Shown: positions 1-7,550 of the stretch, one piece after another
Layout of the letters: each line of letters starts with the position of its first letter
Position numbering within the stretch: the first letter of the stretch is position 1
NCBI GenBank assembly: GCA_945949085.1
Contig: CAMFDJ010000022.1
Span: 1-47,547 of the forward strand
Direction of reading: 5' to 3'
Length of the DNA stretch: 47,547 nt
DNA from: an uncultured Lachnospiraceae bacterium
GTDB taxonomy: Bacteria; Bacillota; Clostridia; Lachnospirales; Lachnospiraceae
Made by a program: the position numbers and the translations under genes
The notes under the pieces: model-generated
What the model was told of the DNA's origin: nothing
The model's input: the letters and a program-made list of their open reading frames with translations, nothing else
Database searches by the model: none

Positions 1-1
1 C

Positions 2-46
2 CGGGCGGATTCAGGACTTACACCTGTTGGAAACGTGCGCCGCTAG
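2..46 (+). CDS. 3' end of an unidentified plus-strand gene (partial, uncertain)
   Basis: Only the last 14 codons would lie in the window, ending in TAG at 44-46 with the tail ADSGLTPVGNVRR. The reading is supported only by position: a strong terminator follows directly at 60-93, as expected after a plus-strand gene that converges on the minus-strand J-domain gene. A second frame is also open at the edge and ends at 56. The stop codon lies inside a small perfect inverted repeat (GTGCGCC/GGCGCAC, 35-52). I do not recognise the product. Confidence 0.3.
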   Translation, partial: RADSGLTPVGNVRR

Positions 47-59
47 GCGCACATGATCA

Positions 60-93
60 AAAAGGTTTATTCCAAATTCGGAATAAACCTTTT
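60..93. terminator. Bidirectional intrinsic terminator
   Basis: A perfect 14-bp stem (AAAAGGTTTATTCC, 60-73, with its complement at 80-93) around a 6-nt loop is followed by ATTTTTG on the plus strand and by TTTTTGATC on the minus strand. It can therefore end both the plus-strand gene entering from the left edge and the minus-strand J-domain gene that stops at 105. Confidence 0.85.
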
Positions 94-104
94 ATTTTTG
101 CCCT

Positions 105-737
105 TTATGCTTTGCGCTGACAATTGATGATTCGTTTTAACTGCTCATACTCCCTATTGATCTGCTGCAAGGCGCTCTTATCTCCGTCCAGATTATCGGG
201 ATGATAGATCTTGATCAGATCCTTATATCGCTTTTTTAATGCAAGTATGTGCGTGACACCCCTGAAAAAATACATTTCGGAAGCTGCCTTCTCCAAGTCA
301 TCATCCGTCATCGCTGCACTTTCCTGCTCATATTTCTGCCGAAAAGAAAATGCACGTTTCTGTGCCTCGAATGCCCTTCGATCGGCATCAAGCTTTGCAA
401 ACCCCATTTCAAGCACTTTATATTTTTTATCAAAAAGAGCCGCTTCATCCGCAATCTTCTTTTTTTCTGCGTCGGCCTGTCGTTCCCATTCGGCCTTATC
501 AGCAAGAAAATCCTGCCTCTGCATTTCAAATTCTTTCTTTTCATTCTGTAACTTCATAGCTTCCTGCTTCATGATATGACTTGCCTGATTGAGTTCTCTG
601 CGAAGCTCCTCCAGGCGCATACTCTCATGATGCAGCCATTCTTCTGCGCTGTCCATACCTGTAATCCTCATATCTATTCTGTCATGCTGCCTGTTGCCGT
701 AATCATATACGGCGGGCATTGGAACTTTCGTCAACAT
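105..737 (-). CDS. Coiled-coil protein with C-terminal J domain
   Basis: The 210-residue product has a long charged, heptad-rich helical segment (about residues 35-155, many Glu/Lys/Gln) and ends in a DnaJ-like J domain of about 50 residues with the diagnostic HPD tripeptide at about 179-181 in the context IYHPDNLDGD. J domains stimulate Hsp70 (DnaK) ATPase activity, so this is probably a co-chaperone with a coiled-coil targeting arm; the client is unknown. The glycine-rich and zinc domains of true DnaJ are absent. The ATG at 737 was chosen because the open frame upstream (to 911) overlaps a better two-helix ORF in another frame, and this ATG overlaps that ORF's stop (ATGTTGA), which suggests translational coupling. 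If the two ORFs belong to one protein, a frameshift would be needed near 735. Confidence 0.7.
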   Translation of the reverse strand: MLTKVPMPAVYDYGNRQHDRIDMRITGMDSAEEWLHHESMRLEELRRELNQASHIMKQEAMKLQNEKKEFEMQRQDFLADKAEWERQADAEKKKIADEAALFDKKYKVLEMGFAKLDADRRAFEAQKRAFSFRQKYEQESAAMTDDDLEKAASEMYFFRGVTHILALKKRYKDLIKIYHPDNLDGDKSALQQINREYEQLKRIINCQRKA

Positions 738-886
738 ATATGGGAAGAAAGCAGACAGTAGCCCGCTAACAATAACAGTCCAATGAAAATGACTGCAATA
801 AATTGATTGCTGATAAAGAGCATAAATGTCATACCAAGTGCAAAACTGATCAGACAGATTGCAATTATTTTTTTCATAAACGACAT
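731..886 (-). CDS. Small two-helix membrane protein, overlaps the J-domain gene
   Basis: A 51-codon ORF begins MSFMKKIIAICL and contains two hydrophobic stretches (about residues 5-23 and 27-47) with a Lys-Lys pair in front of the first. It ends in TGA at 733-731, inside the start region of the J-domain gene. No strong Shine-Dalgarno sequence is visible before ATG 886 or the alternative ATG 877. The hydrophobic pattern is too regular for chance. It may be an independent miniprotein that anchors or partners the J-domain protein, or the N-terminal membrane part of a protein now split by a frameshift. The family is not recognised. Confidence 0.5.
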   Translation of the reverse strand: MSFMKKIIAICLISFALGMTFMLFISNQFIAVIFIGLLLLAGYCLLSSHIC

Positions 887-977
887 ACTTTTTTACTATC
901 ATATGCAGCAAATTCTATTTTATGTCACAAAATTCCTGCATACCTGTCTTTTATCAAAAAACAAACCTGATGCATTT

Positions 978-1367
978 TTATTGATTTTCTTCTCCAAACG
1001 CAATCGCAGCAGCCTCTTCATCACTTACCATATCTTCCTTGCCCGTTGTAAACTTATCAACAAGATCAGGAATCATATCGACAATCTTATTGACCGTATC
1101 CTGATTTTTGATATTGACAAGCTTTGTCTGCCCATTCTTGATCACAAGGACTGCACAGGGAGACATTTTGCCGGTCACACCGCCAAATCCGCTGTTCTTT
1201 GGATCATTTGCCGTAGCTCCGGCACCAACACCAAACGTCACGTCGACAAGAGGCAGGATAATGGTATCTCCAATCTGCGTTGCTTCTCCAACTACTGTTT
1301 TGGTAGAAAGGAACTCTCCCATTCCTCCGACAAGTGAACCTACTACTTCCGCAAAATTATTATTCAT
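978..1367 (-). CDS. gerW: GerW (YtfJ) family sporulation protein
   Basis: The 129-residue product matches the GerW/YtfJ family in length and sequence: an N-terminal Lys-free segment ending in GEFLSTKTVVGE, then ILPLVDVTFGVGAG, a Gly-rich stretch (GGVTGKMSPCAVLVI), and a C-terminal part ending in Asp/Glu-rich residues. In Bacillus, GerW is a spore protein needed for normal germination. The start is ATG 1367, with AAGGAGG at 1380-1374 and 6-nt spacing; a TTG at 1373 directly abuts the ribosome site and is unlikely. The gene overlaps the end of the DUF2953 gene by 8 nt. The same pair (ytfI-ytfJ) is adjacent in Bacillus, which supports both assignments. Confidence 0.9.
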   Translation of the reverse strand: MNNNFAEVVGSLVGGMGEFLSTKTVVGEATQIGDTIILPLVDVTFGVGAGATANDPKNSGFGGVTGKMSPCAVLVIKNGQTKLVNIKNQDTVNKIVDMIPDLVDKFTTGKEDMVSDEEAAAIAFGEENQ

Positions 1368-2355
1368 TTGCAACCTCCTTATGCAAAACTAATTTTCTGA
1401 TGCATTTTAAATCTTTATGAAACAAAAAAATACAGGCAGCTTTTAAAAGCACAAATAAAGTGATCTTTCCTTTTAGATAAAAATCTCCCTCGTAAATCAC
1501 CTGTGTAAAATCAGGTTCTATTATAACATAATTCCCGACAAAAGGATATATCATACCATAGAAACCGCATAGCTGACCTGTAGAAGCCGGATCGCCGAGT
1601 CCCACATGCAGATGTACCATCTTCTTACGCGGCAGGATACTGCCAAGCACTTTCAGCAGCGTCTTTTTTGCGATTCCGATTGCTTTTTGTACATCCTCTC
1701 TCTGCCAAAAGGCTATATAAGAAAGTATCTGCTCCTTACTTTCTTTGGCATTACCCAAAAGCTCTTTCCACTTTTTATAAAATGCTCTGACACGTCTGCA
1801 CAGTGAATCCCAAAATGTCCTAATACGTTCCCAAAAAGTATCGATTTTTCGGACAAACGTTCTTTTTTCGCCTGTTTGATCACTCAGCACAGTTTGATCC
1901 GCAACCTGTGCACCATCGGTGATCTCTCCCCGTCCTTTCTCTTCTTCCGGCAGTATGGCATCCGCAGCTGTTTTGTCAGGCGTATCTTTTTCCGGCATTT
2001 CCTTCGCGTTCTGTGATTTCTTATCAGAAATCCTTTCGCCTGACTTCTTCCCGGATTTTTTTTTCCTTCTTTTTCCTGTTTTCTTCCCTTGCTGTTCGGA
2101 AAAGAAATCTTTCACCAGGATTCCGAAAATTCGAAGCTGCAATTTCTTTGTATGATCATAGGAAAACAGAAGCTGAAGGAACGGGAATAAATACCTTACC
2201 CTGCCACATATCACGATGTTCTTCTCTTGATAGCTTCCTTTCGCCTCATACCTGACGGGAACAAAAAGGAGCAAAATAAGCAGAACCAGAATGACAACAA
2301 GCAAGGCAAGCAATACATTGCCTAATATTTGTAGAATAGTGAATAAAATATGCAT
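1360..2355 (-). CDS. DUF2953 domain membrane protein (YtfI-like)
   Basis: The 331-residue product starts with one strong transmembrane helix (about residues 5-30, rich in Leu/Val), then FVPVRYEAKGSY, a highly charged Lys/Glu linker (about 95-170), and a C-terminal domain with HVGLGDPASTGQLCGFYGMIYPF, typical of DUF2953. Its function is unknown; in Bacilli the homologue lies next to gerW, and DUF2953 genes usually occur in spore formers, so a sporulation role is likely but inferred. The ribosome site CGGAG lies 6 nt before ATG 2355, and the start overlaps the stop of the upstream gene (TAATG). The downstream gerW start lies inside its last codons, so the genes are translationally coupled. Confidence 0.85.
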   Translation of the reverse strand: MHILFTILQILGNVLLALLVVILVLLILLLFVPVRYEAKGSYQEKNIVICGRVRYLFPFLQLLFSYDHTKKLQLRIFGILVKDFFSEQQGKKTGKRRKKKSGKKSGERISDKKSQNAKEMPEKDTPDKTAADAILPEEEKGRGEITDGAQVADQTVLSDQTGEKRTFVRKIDTFWERIRTFWDSLCRRVRAFYKKWKELLGNAKESKEQILSYIAFWQREDVQKAIGIAKKTLLKVLGSILPRKKMVHLHVGLGDPASTGQLCGFYGMIYPFVGNYVIIEPDFTQVIYEGDFYLKGKITLFVLLKAACIFLFHKDLKCIRKLVLHKEVANE

Positions 2356-2687
2356 TATCGTCTCCGAAATAAATTTTCTTTCTCCTTCATCAGTTCCTCT
2401 TTAAAATGGATCGATTGATACTTTTCCATAAAATCCAGACACATCTGCGTAGCAAGAGAAATTGCACTTTCTTTTCCCCTGGCCATTCCGCAAATATAAA
2501 GCATATCTTTTGGATAGCATTTCTGTTTCAGCTGCGCTGCATCAATGATATCAAAATTATCCCTGCCTCCAGCGAGACAGATCAAATAAACATTCACGCA
2601 GCCTGCATACATACGGATTCGTCTGATGATCTGTTTTACCTTATGCTGCATCGCTTCATCCGTATAGATGTCTTTGTACACAAACAT
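2355..2687 (-). CDS. Conserved hypothetical protein, 110 aa
   Basis: This short soluble protein has an Arg-rich N-terminal helix (KVKQIIRRIRMYAG), a core with VYLICLAGGRDNFDIIDAAQLKQ, and a Cys-containing C-terminal part (GMARGKESAISLATQMCLDF) ending in RRR. I do not recognise a family. It sits between the Nudix gene (80-nt gap) and the DUF2953 gene (1-nt overlap, TAATG), so it is probably translated together with DUF2953 and gerW. The ribosome site AAGGG is 7 nt from ATG 2687. A role near spore formation is only a guess from context. Confidence 0.7.
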   Translation of the reverse strand: MFVYKDIYTDEAMQHKVKQIIRRIRMYAGCVNVYLICLAGGRDNFDIIDAAQLKQKCYPKDMLYICGMARGKESAISLATQMCLDFMEKYQSIHFKEELMKEKENLFRRR

Positions 2688-2766
2688 ATTTCATCCCTTC
2701 CGCCTGTTGCCGGCTGTATCAGTCACTGTGAAAGAAAAAAAGAAGGAGCTACGAAGGTTCCTTCTC

Positions 2767-3219
2767 TTAAAAGTACTTTTTACTGCCCCATAAATTGCTG
2801 TGCTTTAAATCCAGATATTCGGCATAGGCTTTTTCCAAAATCTGCTTTTCATTCGCGAACTTCAGCAGATGATATGCTTCATGATATTTATAATAGCCTG
2901 AATCCACAAAAAATTCTTCACGCTGCGGCTTGCTGTAATAGCTGTCAGCCATCATCAAATACCAATGCACACTTTTATTAACGGTGTCCTCCGGAACACT
3001 GAATGAATAATCACTCTTTCCGATATATTTAATAATGGAAGCCCTGGCTCCCGATTCCTCCAGGACCTCACGAAGTGCCGTATCCTTGTACTCTTCGCCG
3101 GGTTCTACCGTTCCCTTGGGGAGCACCCATCCTTCATACTTGTTCTTGATGTTTTTGTAAAGCAGAAGGATCTTACCTCTGAATATCACTACACCGCCAC
3201 AGCTTGTTGCTTCAATCAT
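2767..3219 (-). CDS. Nudix hydrolase
   Basis: The 150-residue product carries a complete Nudix box at residues 36-58: G36, E42, R50-E51, E54-E55 and G57 fit Gx5Ex7REUxEExGU. The fold is a short single-domain Nudix enzyme that would hydrolyse a nucleoside diphosphate linked to another group; WVLPKGTVEPGEE before the box resembles Ap4A/diphosphoinositol-type Nudix proteins, but the substrate cannot be set. The start ATG 3219 has AGGAGG 7-8 nt upstream. A good sigma-A promoter with a palindrome over the -10 lies at 3272-3309, so it probably heads the unit with the hypothetical, DUF2953 and gerW genes. Confidence 0.9.
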   Translation of the reverse strand: MIEATSCGGVVIFRGKILLLYKNIKNKYEGWVLPKGTVEPGEEYKDTALREVLEESGARASIIKYIGKSDYSFSVPEDTVNKSVHWYLMMADSYYSKPQREEFFVDSGYYKYHEAYHLLKFANEKQILEKAYAEYLDLKHSNLWGSKKYF

Positions 3220-3271
3220 TGCAAACCCTCCTGTCTGGTGTCATGTCGGCGATCCATATCGCCACAGTAAA

Positions 3272-3309
3272 ACTAATATTAGTATAAAACAGATTGTCCT
3301 AACGTGCAA
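3272..3309 (-). promoter_or_regulatory. Sigma-A promoter with palindrome over the -10 (Nudix unit)
   Basis: On the minus strand TTGCAC (3309-3304) is followed after 17 nt by TATACT (3286-3281). A perfect 12-bp palindrome ACTAATATTAGT (3272-3283) overlaps the downstream half of the -10, which is a usual place for a repressor site. A second short hairpin, GGCGAT/ATCGCC (3248-3263), lies in the 5' leader. No regulator is identified. Confidence 0.6.
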
Positions 3310-3311
3310 GC

Positions 3312-3349
3312 AAAAAAAGATTACCCTCCAAAGAGAGTAATCTTTTTTT
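3312..3349. terminator. Terminator after cheY
   Basis: A perfect 13-bp stem (A7GATTAC, 3312-3324, paired with GTAATCT7, 3337-3349) begins 2 nt after the cheY stop on the minus strand. The U-tract is inside the stem on both strands. It separates the chemotaxis pair from the Nudix unit, whose promoter begins right behind it. Confidence 0.9.
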
Positions 3350-3350
3350 A

Positions 3351-3713
3351 TCATTCTGTTGCAAGCTTCGCAACTACATTCACAATTTCATCTTTATCAA
3401 AGGGCTTCGTCAAAAACTCATTTGCACCGGCCTTGATACAATCAATCATTTTATTTTTTTGTCCGGCAGCTGTTACCATGACAACCTTTGAATCTGCATC
3501 GAGTGCCTTGATCATCTTCAGGGCTTCCACGCCATCTACCACCGGCATCGTAATATCCAGTGTGACTACATCAGGCCTGAGTGCCTGAAATTTCTGAACG
3601 CCCTCCTGACCATTGACAGCTTCATCAATAATTTCATGTCCGTTTTCTTCCAAAATGGTACGCAGCATTTTCCTTGATGTGCGGGAATCATCTACAATTA
3701 ATATTCTTGCCAT
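3351..3713 (-). CDS. cheY: CheY-like single-domain response regulator
   Basis: The 120-residue receiver domain has the acidic pair at D8-D9, phosphoacceptor D53 (TLDITMPVVDG), T81 and K103 (LTKPF), all in the canonical spacing. It has no output domain, as in CheY, which binds the flagellar motor switch when phosphorylated. It follows the CheX-like phosphatase gene with a 16-nt gap, so kinase input would come from elsewhere while the partner gene supplies dephosphorylation. A non-flagellar role is possible because no motor or CheA gene lies in the window. Confidence 0.9.
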   Translation of the reverse strand: MARILIVDDSRTSRKMLRTILEENGHEIIDEAVNGQEGVQKFQALRPDVVTLDITMPVVDGVEALKMIKALDADSKVVMVTAAGQKNKMIDCIKAGANEFLTKPFDKDEIVNVVAKLATE

Positions 3714-3729
3714 GTAATCCTATTGCCTC

Positions 3730-4617
3730 CTATTTTACAATCATTTCTTCATCAAAAGAAGTAATAAACATAATATCTTTATCTTTTATATGTATCGGCA
3801 TAACGCAGAGCTTCTCACCGGACAACTCTGACGGCCGGTCAAAAAATTCAGGAGGAAGCATGTCAAGTTCCATTCCTTCATTGCTCATCTCCGAAGCGAA
3901 CAGCCCATTGATACAATTGATAAATTCTCCCACTGCATCCAAAGCATCCATATCGACCGCATCAAATTCTTCCCCTGCAAAAGTGTCCGCAACGCAAAGT
4001 AGTGAATCAGATACACCTGCAAAAGCTGCAGTAATGATATGCTCCCCCTTGAGAGTCTGCATAGCCACATTATCAACAGAAAGCTTGTCTGTCATATATG
4101 CTTTCGAAACATATGCAGAAGAATGAATGATACGCAGAAACGTACGAACTGCAAGTGCGCAGTGCCTTGCCATTAAATCATTCTCTGCCGGCAGGAACAG
4201 CTTAACCGTTCTGTCGACATCCCCGGATACGAGCGCATCCATATCACTGTGTGTAAATCCCATCTGGCTCTGATAGGACTCCAGTGCGGCGTCAACTTCT
4301 TCCAATGTCATTAATTTTTTATCAATCAATGTCTGGACAAATACCATGTAGATATTTCCCTGTTTCTTTAACAGGTTAGACACCTGATCCTCTGTCAGAT
4401 ATCCCTTTTCTACGGCAATATCTCCAAATCTTTTATCCATGATAGCCTGAAGCTGATTGATTTCGTCAGCCTGTTCGTTTGTCAACAGCTTCTCTGCCAC
4501 AGCAATTAGTCCAAGCTTTACACGAACTGTACTTTCATAAGCAATCACATCAGCAAGCTGTTCCTCTGTAATTTTCCCTGTTTCTACCAGAAAATTACCA
4601 AAAATCTGATCAAACAT
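3730..4617 (-). CDS. CheX-like phosphatase with N-terminal GspE/MshE-type repeats
   Basis: The 295-residue protein combines two parts. Residues 1-90 hold two helical repeats of the type found at the N-terminus of secretion ATPases (FGNFLVETGKITEEQLADV and FGDIAVEKGYLTEDQVSNL). Residues about 125-295 resemble CheX/CheC CheY-P phosphatases: D227-x3-E231-x2-N234 followed by Pro at 255-256 fits the (D/S)x3Ex2N...P catalytic signature. It would dephosphorylate the adjacent CheY. The MshEN-like part binds cyclic di-GMP in some families, which suggests a possible c-di-GMP input, but the binding residues were not verified. The ribosome site GGGAGG precedes ATG 4617, and a TATAAT lies on the minus strand at 4657-4652, without a clear -35. 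Confidence 0.75.
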   Translation of the reverse strand: MFDQIFGNFLVETGKITEEQLADVIAYESTVRVKLGLIAVAEKLLTNEQADEINQLQAIMDKRFGDIAVEKGYLTEDQVSNLLKKQGNIYMVFVQTLIDKKLMTLEEVDAALESYQSQMGFTHSDMDALVSGDVDRTVKLFLPAENDLMARHCALAVRTFLRIIHSSAYVSKAYMTDKLSVDNVAMQTLKGEHIITAAFAGVSDSLLCVADTFAGEEFDAVDMDALDAVGEFINCINGLFASEMSNEGMELDMLPPEFFDRPSELSGEKLCVMPIHIKDKDIMFITSFDEEMIVK

Positions 4618-4744
4618 ACTTTACCTCCCTAAATGAAACTTGCTGTCATCTATTATACAATAGGAATCCAAAAAAAGATATAGATTTTTCACAAATTTTG
4701 TGTGGAATTTCATTGTTTTTTATAAAAAACCACAACAAAGCTCA

Positions 4745-6235
4745 TTAGTAACCGCTACTGTCTCCGTCAAAATAGGCATTTAAAATGCGTTTTACAATGG
4801 GCACAGCATAATCACCGCCCGAACCGGCGCTCTCAACAATGACAGTGACGGCCACCTGTGGATCTTCAACAGGGGCAAAGCCCGTAAACCATGCGTGAGA
4901 GTCCGCTTTATTGGAATTAAACTCGGCAGAGCCTGTCTTTCCGGCTGCAGTATAGGATAAGCCGGATAATTTTGTACCGGTACCGCTTGTCACAACCTCA
5001 CTCATGAGCTGTCTGAGAAAAGCGGCTTCCTCTAAGGTCATCATCTGTGCTTCCTTATGCGGCGTTGTTTTCTTGACAACGGAACCCGTAACGCTTTCCA
5101 CACGATCTACCACATAAGGCGTCATGGCCGTTCCATCATTTGCAATGGCTGATGTGATCAGATGAAGCGATAGCGGTGTCATCTGCGTTTTTCCCTGCCC
5201 GATCGCAGTCTGCATGATATCGTCAGTCGTATCTGTCAAAGAACGTGTCACACTGCTCTTTGAATATACAAGAGAAGTATTTAATTCCTTACCGAGCAAC
5301 AGATCATCGCATGTCTTCTGAAAAGTATCCGCATCTATCTGCAGCCCGATATTAGCAAACGAGGAATTACAGGATTTGGCAAAGCTTTTCGTAAAATCCT
5401 CACTGCCATGCTTTGTTCCGTGATAACAGTTGATCGTACTGCCATCCTTTGTAAACCTGCCGTTGCAGGTGAAACTATAACCGGAAACATCACCCTGCAT
5501 CTGCCTGTAATAAGCAAGCGATGTCACAATCTTAAAGGTACTGCCCGGCGGATACAACCCTTGCGTTGCACGATTTAATAGCACAGTGCTTTCTTTATCA
5601 TTGATCAGAGAATCCCAGAGACTGCCAATCTCATTCGGGTCAAAATCCGGTTTGGAAACCATAGCCAGAATTTCTCCGGTAGACGGTTTTGAGACAATGA
5701 CCGCACCACTGTAGACACCAAGGGCATCATATGCCACCTTCTGCAAATTGACATCCAACGTTGTGATGACATTATCCCCGTAATTTTTGGACTCATTTAA
5801 TTCATTCTGAATCTTATTCGGCAATGAGGCATGTGAATAGATCATATTCATATTTTCAGACGCTTCAATACCGGTCCGTCCCTTTACAGAATATCCGACC
5901 ACATGCGCAAACAGATTCTGATACGGATAGATCCTGCTTTCACTGCCATCTGCCGCAACCACCGTTGCGGCAAGCACATCACCGTCTGCCGAATAAATAT
6001 TTCCCCGATAATTCTGACTGGCAAGGATTTCCTGGCGTGGATTATAACTGTTATTGATTGCTTCCTCACTGTCATTTTTGACAAAAGAGACAATATTCCA
6101 CATGACTGCCAGCATCAGAATGGTAAAGAACCATGTGACGATTCTGATCTCTCGATTTTTCGCACGATTCTTTTTATGCTTCTGCTTCTTCGATTTCTTC
6201 ACTTTCAGTTTGTCGTTTTCGTTTCTTTCTGTCAT
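4745..6235 (-). CDS. Class B penicillin-binding protein (transpeptidase)
   Basis: The 496-residue product has a Lys-rich cytoplasmic tail (1-32), one transmembrane helix (about 33-52), a dimerisation region, and a transpeptidase domain with all three motifs: SxxK in PPGSTFK (about 232), SxN in KSCNSSF (about 288) and KTG in AGKTGSAEF (about 435). It cross-links peptidoglycan as partner of a SEDS polymerase. The size fits the short PbpA-type enzymes encoded next to RodA/FtsW. Its start overlaps the SEDS gene by 62 nt in another frame: the Lys-rich tail and the Glu-rich SEDS C-terminus share the same DNA. No internal Met with a better ribosome site was seen before the membrane helix. Confidence 0.9.
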   Translation of the reverse strand: MTERNENDKLKVKKSKKQKHKKNRAKNREIRIVTWFFTILMLAVMWNIVSFVKNDSEEAINNSYNPRQEILASQNYRGNIYSADGDVLAATVVAADGSESRIYPYQNLFAHVVGYSVKGRTGIEASENMNMIYSHASLPNKIQNELNESKNYGDNVITTLDVNLQKVAYDALGVYSGAVIVSKPSTGEILAMVSKPDFDPNEIGSLWDSLINDKESTVLLNRATQGLYPPGSTFKIVTSLAYYRQMQGDVSGYSFTCNGRFTKDGSTINCYHGTKHGSEDFTKSFAKSCNSSFANIGLQIDADTFQKTCDDLLLGKELNTSLVYSKSSVTRSLTDTTDDIMQTAIGQGKTQMTPLSLHLITSAIANDGTAMTPYVVDRVESVTGSVVKKTTPHKEAQMMTLEEAAFLRQLMSEVVTSGTGTKLSGLSYTAAGKTGSAEFNSNKADSHAWFTGFAPVEDPQVAVTVIVESAGSGGDYAVPIVKRILNAYFDGDSSGY

Positions 6236-7544
6236 TTTCGTTTCCTTCCCGGTATTTGATCAGATACAACCCCTGTATGATGCAAAACATCATGATCGTC
6301 GACAATACGCTACTGCCTCCGTAGCTGATCAGAGGCAATGTGACACCTGTCAGCGGAATGAATCTGGTACCCCCGCCTATCGTCAGAAATACCTGAAAGA
6401 TATACATGGTACTCAGTCCGACTGCAATATATTTATAAAAATCCTCTCTGATGCGCATTGCAATGGTCATGAACATGACAAAACAACTGAGGCATACAAG
6501 AATCAGACATAACGCAAACACAACACCAAGTTCTTCCGCAATTGCCGAAAAAACAGAATCCTGTTCTACAAAAGGGATGGAAGAAGGGTCTCCTTGATAC
6601 AATCCCATTCCAAACCATCCGCCTGTTCCGATAGCAAACAGAGATTGCGTGATCTGATAGCCGCTGTCATTGATATTATTCCATGGATCAAGCCATGCCG
6701 TCACTCTGATGCGGACATGCGAAAACAATTGATACGCCACAAAAGCAGCAACGGCGCCTGCGCCGCTTCCGGCAAACAGATAAAAATAATTCTTAGTCGC
6801 CACAAAAACCATCACCAGGTACACAGCAAAGAAGATCAGTGCACTTCCCAGATCCTTCGACAGAACAAGAATCAGCACATGAACCGCAGCAGCCACTGCC
6901 GACAGTACAATATGACCAAAATCCTTTGACTCCGCGAGCATACCCGCCACAAAAAAGACAAAAATAATCTTTACAAACTCGGATGGTTGAAACGTATATC
7001 CCAAAATAGAATATGAAATTTTAGCGCCATAGGTCGTTGCACCAAGAACTGCCACAACGGACAGGGCCAGAACACCAGCCAGTCCGTACACCCATGTCAG
7101 ATGCTTTAAAAACTTTAGTTTTCCGACCAGATAAGGGATAAAAAGTCCTACAATCAGCGATATCGTTACAATTTTAAACTGTTTTACCGCCCTGGCATAA
7201 GAAATTCTTGTCAGTATGACAAAGCCGATGGTAAGCAGCATACACATGTTATTGACGACAAGCTTATTCACCTGCGGATAGATCACACGGTAAAGCGCAA
7301 TGGTGGCAAACAGGAGAATCTGCTGAAAGCCGTAAAAAATGATATAGGTGATATCTCCCGTCTCCAGACAGATTGCCGCAAAGCCAAGGAAATGCACCAG
7401 AAACATACAGACAATCTGCCCGCTGTAGATTCCAATGCGTTCATCATCCTCCTCTCTGGGCAATGCCAGAAAACACAGTAACGTGTAAATTGCCATACAT
7501 GCAAGAATGATATATTTTGATAAATCTGAAATCACATGTGCCAT
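6174..7544 (-). CDS. SEDS-family peptidoglycan glycosyltransferase (FtsW/RodA/SpoVE type)
   Basis: The 456-residue product has about ten or more hydrophobic helices and the family signature region near the C-terminus (IPLTGVTLPLISYGGSS, about residues 405-421), plus FVEQDSVFSAIAEELG in the large extracellular loop. SEDS proteins polymerise lipid II into glycan strands and act with the class B PBP encoded directly downstream. FtsW, RodA and SpoVE cannot be separated by eye; the pairing with a short PbpA-like PBP favours a RodA/FtsW-like pair. The gene begins 6 nt after the U32 gene stop. The acidic C-terminus (ESEEIEEAEA) overlaps the PBP start. Confidence 0.9.
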   Translation of the reverse strand: MAHVISDLSKYIILACMAIYTLLCFLALPREEDDERIGIYSGQIVCMFLVHFLGFAAICLETGDITYIIFYGFQQILLFATIALYRVIYPQVNKLVVNNMCMLLTIGFVILTRISYARAVKQFKIVTISLIVGLFIPYLVGKLKFLKHLTWVYGLAGVLALSVVAVLGATTYGAKISYSILGYTFQPSEFVKIIFVFFVAGMLAESKDFGHIVLSAVAAAVHVLILVLSKDLGSALIFFAVYLVMVFVATKNYFYLFAGSGAGAVAAFVAYQLFSHVRIRVTAWLDPWNNINDSGYQITQSLFAIGTGGWFGMGLYQGDPSSIPFVEQDSVFSAIAEELGVVFALCLILVCLSCFVMFMTIAMRIREDFYKYIAVGLSTMYIFQVFLTIGGGTRFIPLTGVTLPLISYGGSSVLSTIMMFCIIQGLYLIKYREGNENDRKKRKRQTESEEIEEAEA

Positions 7545-7550
7545 ACCTTA

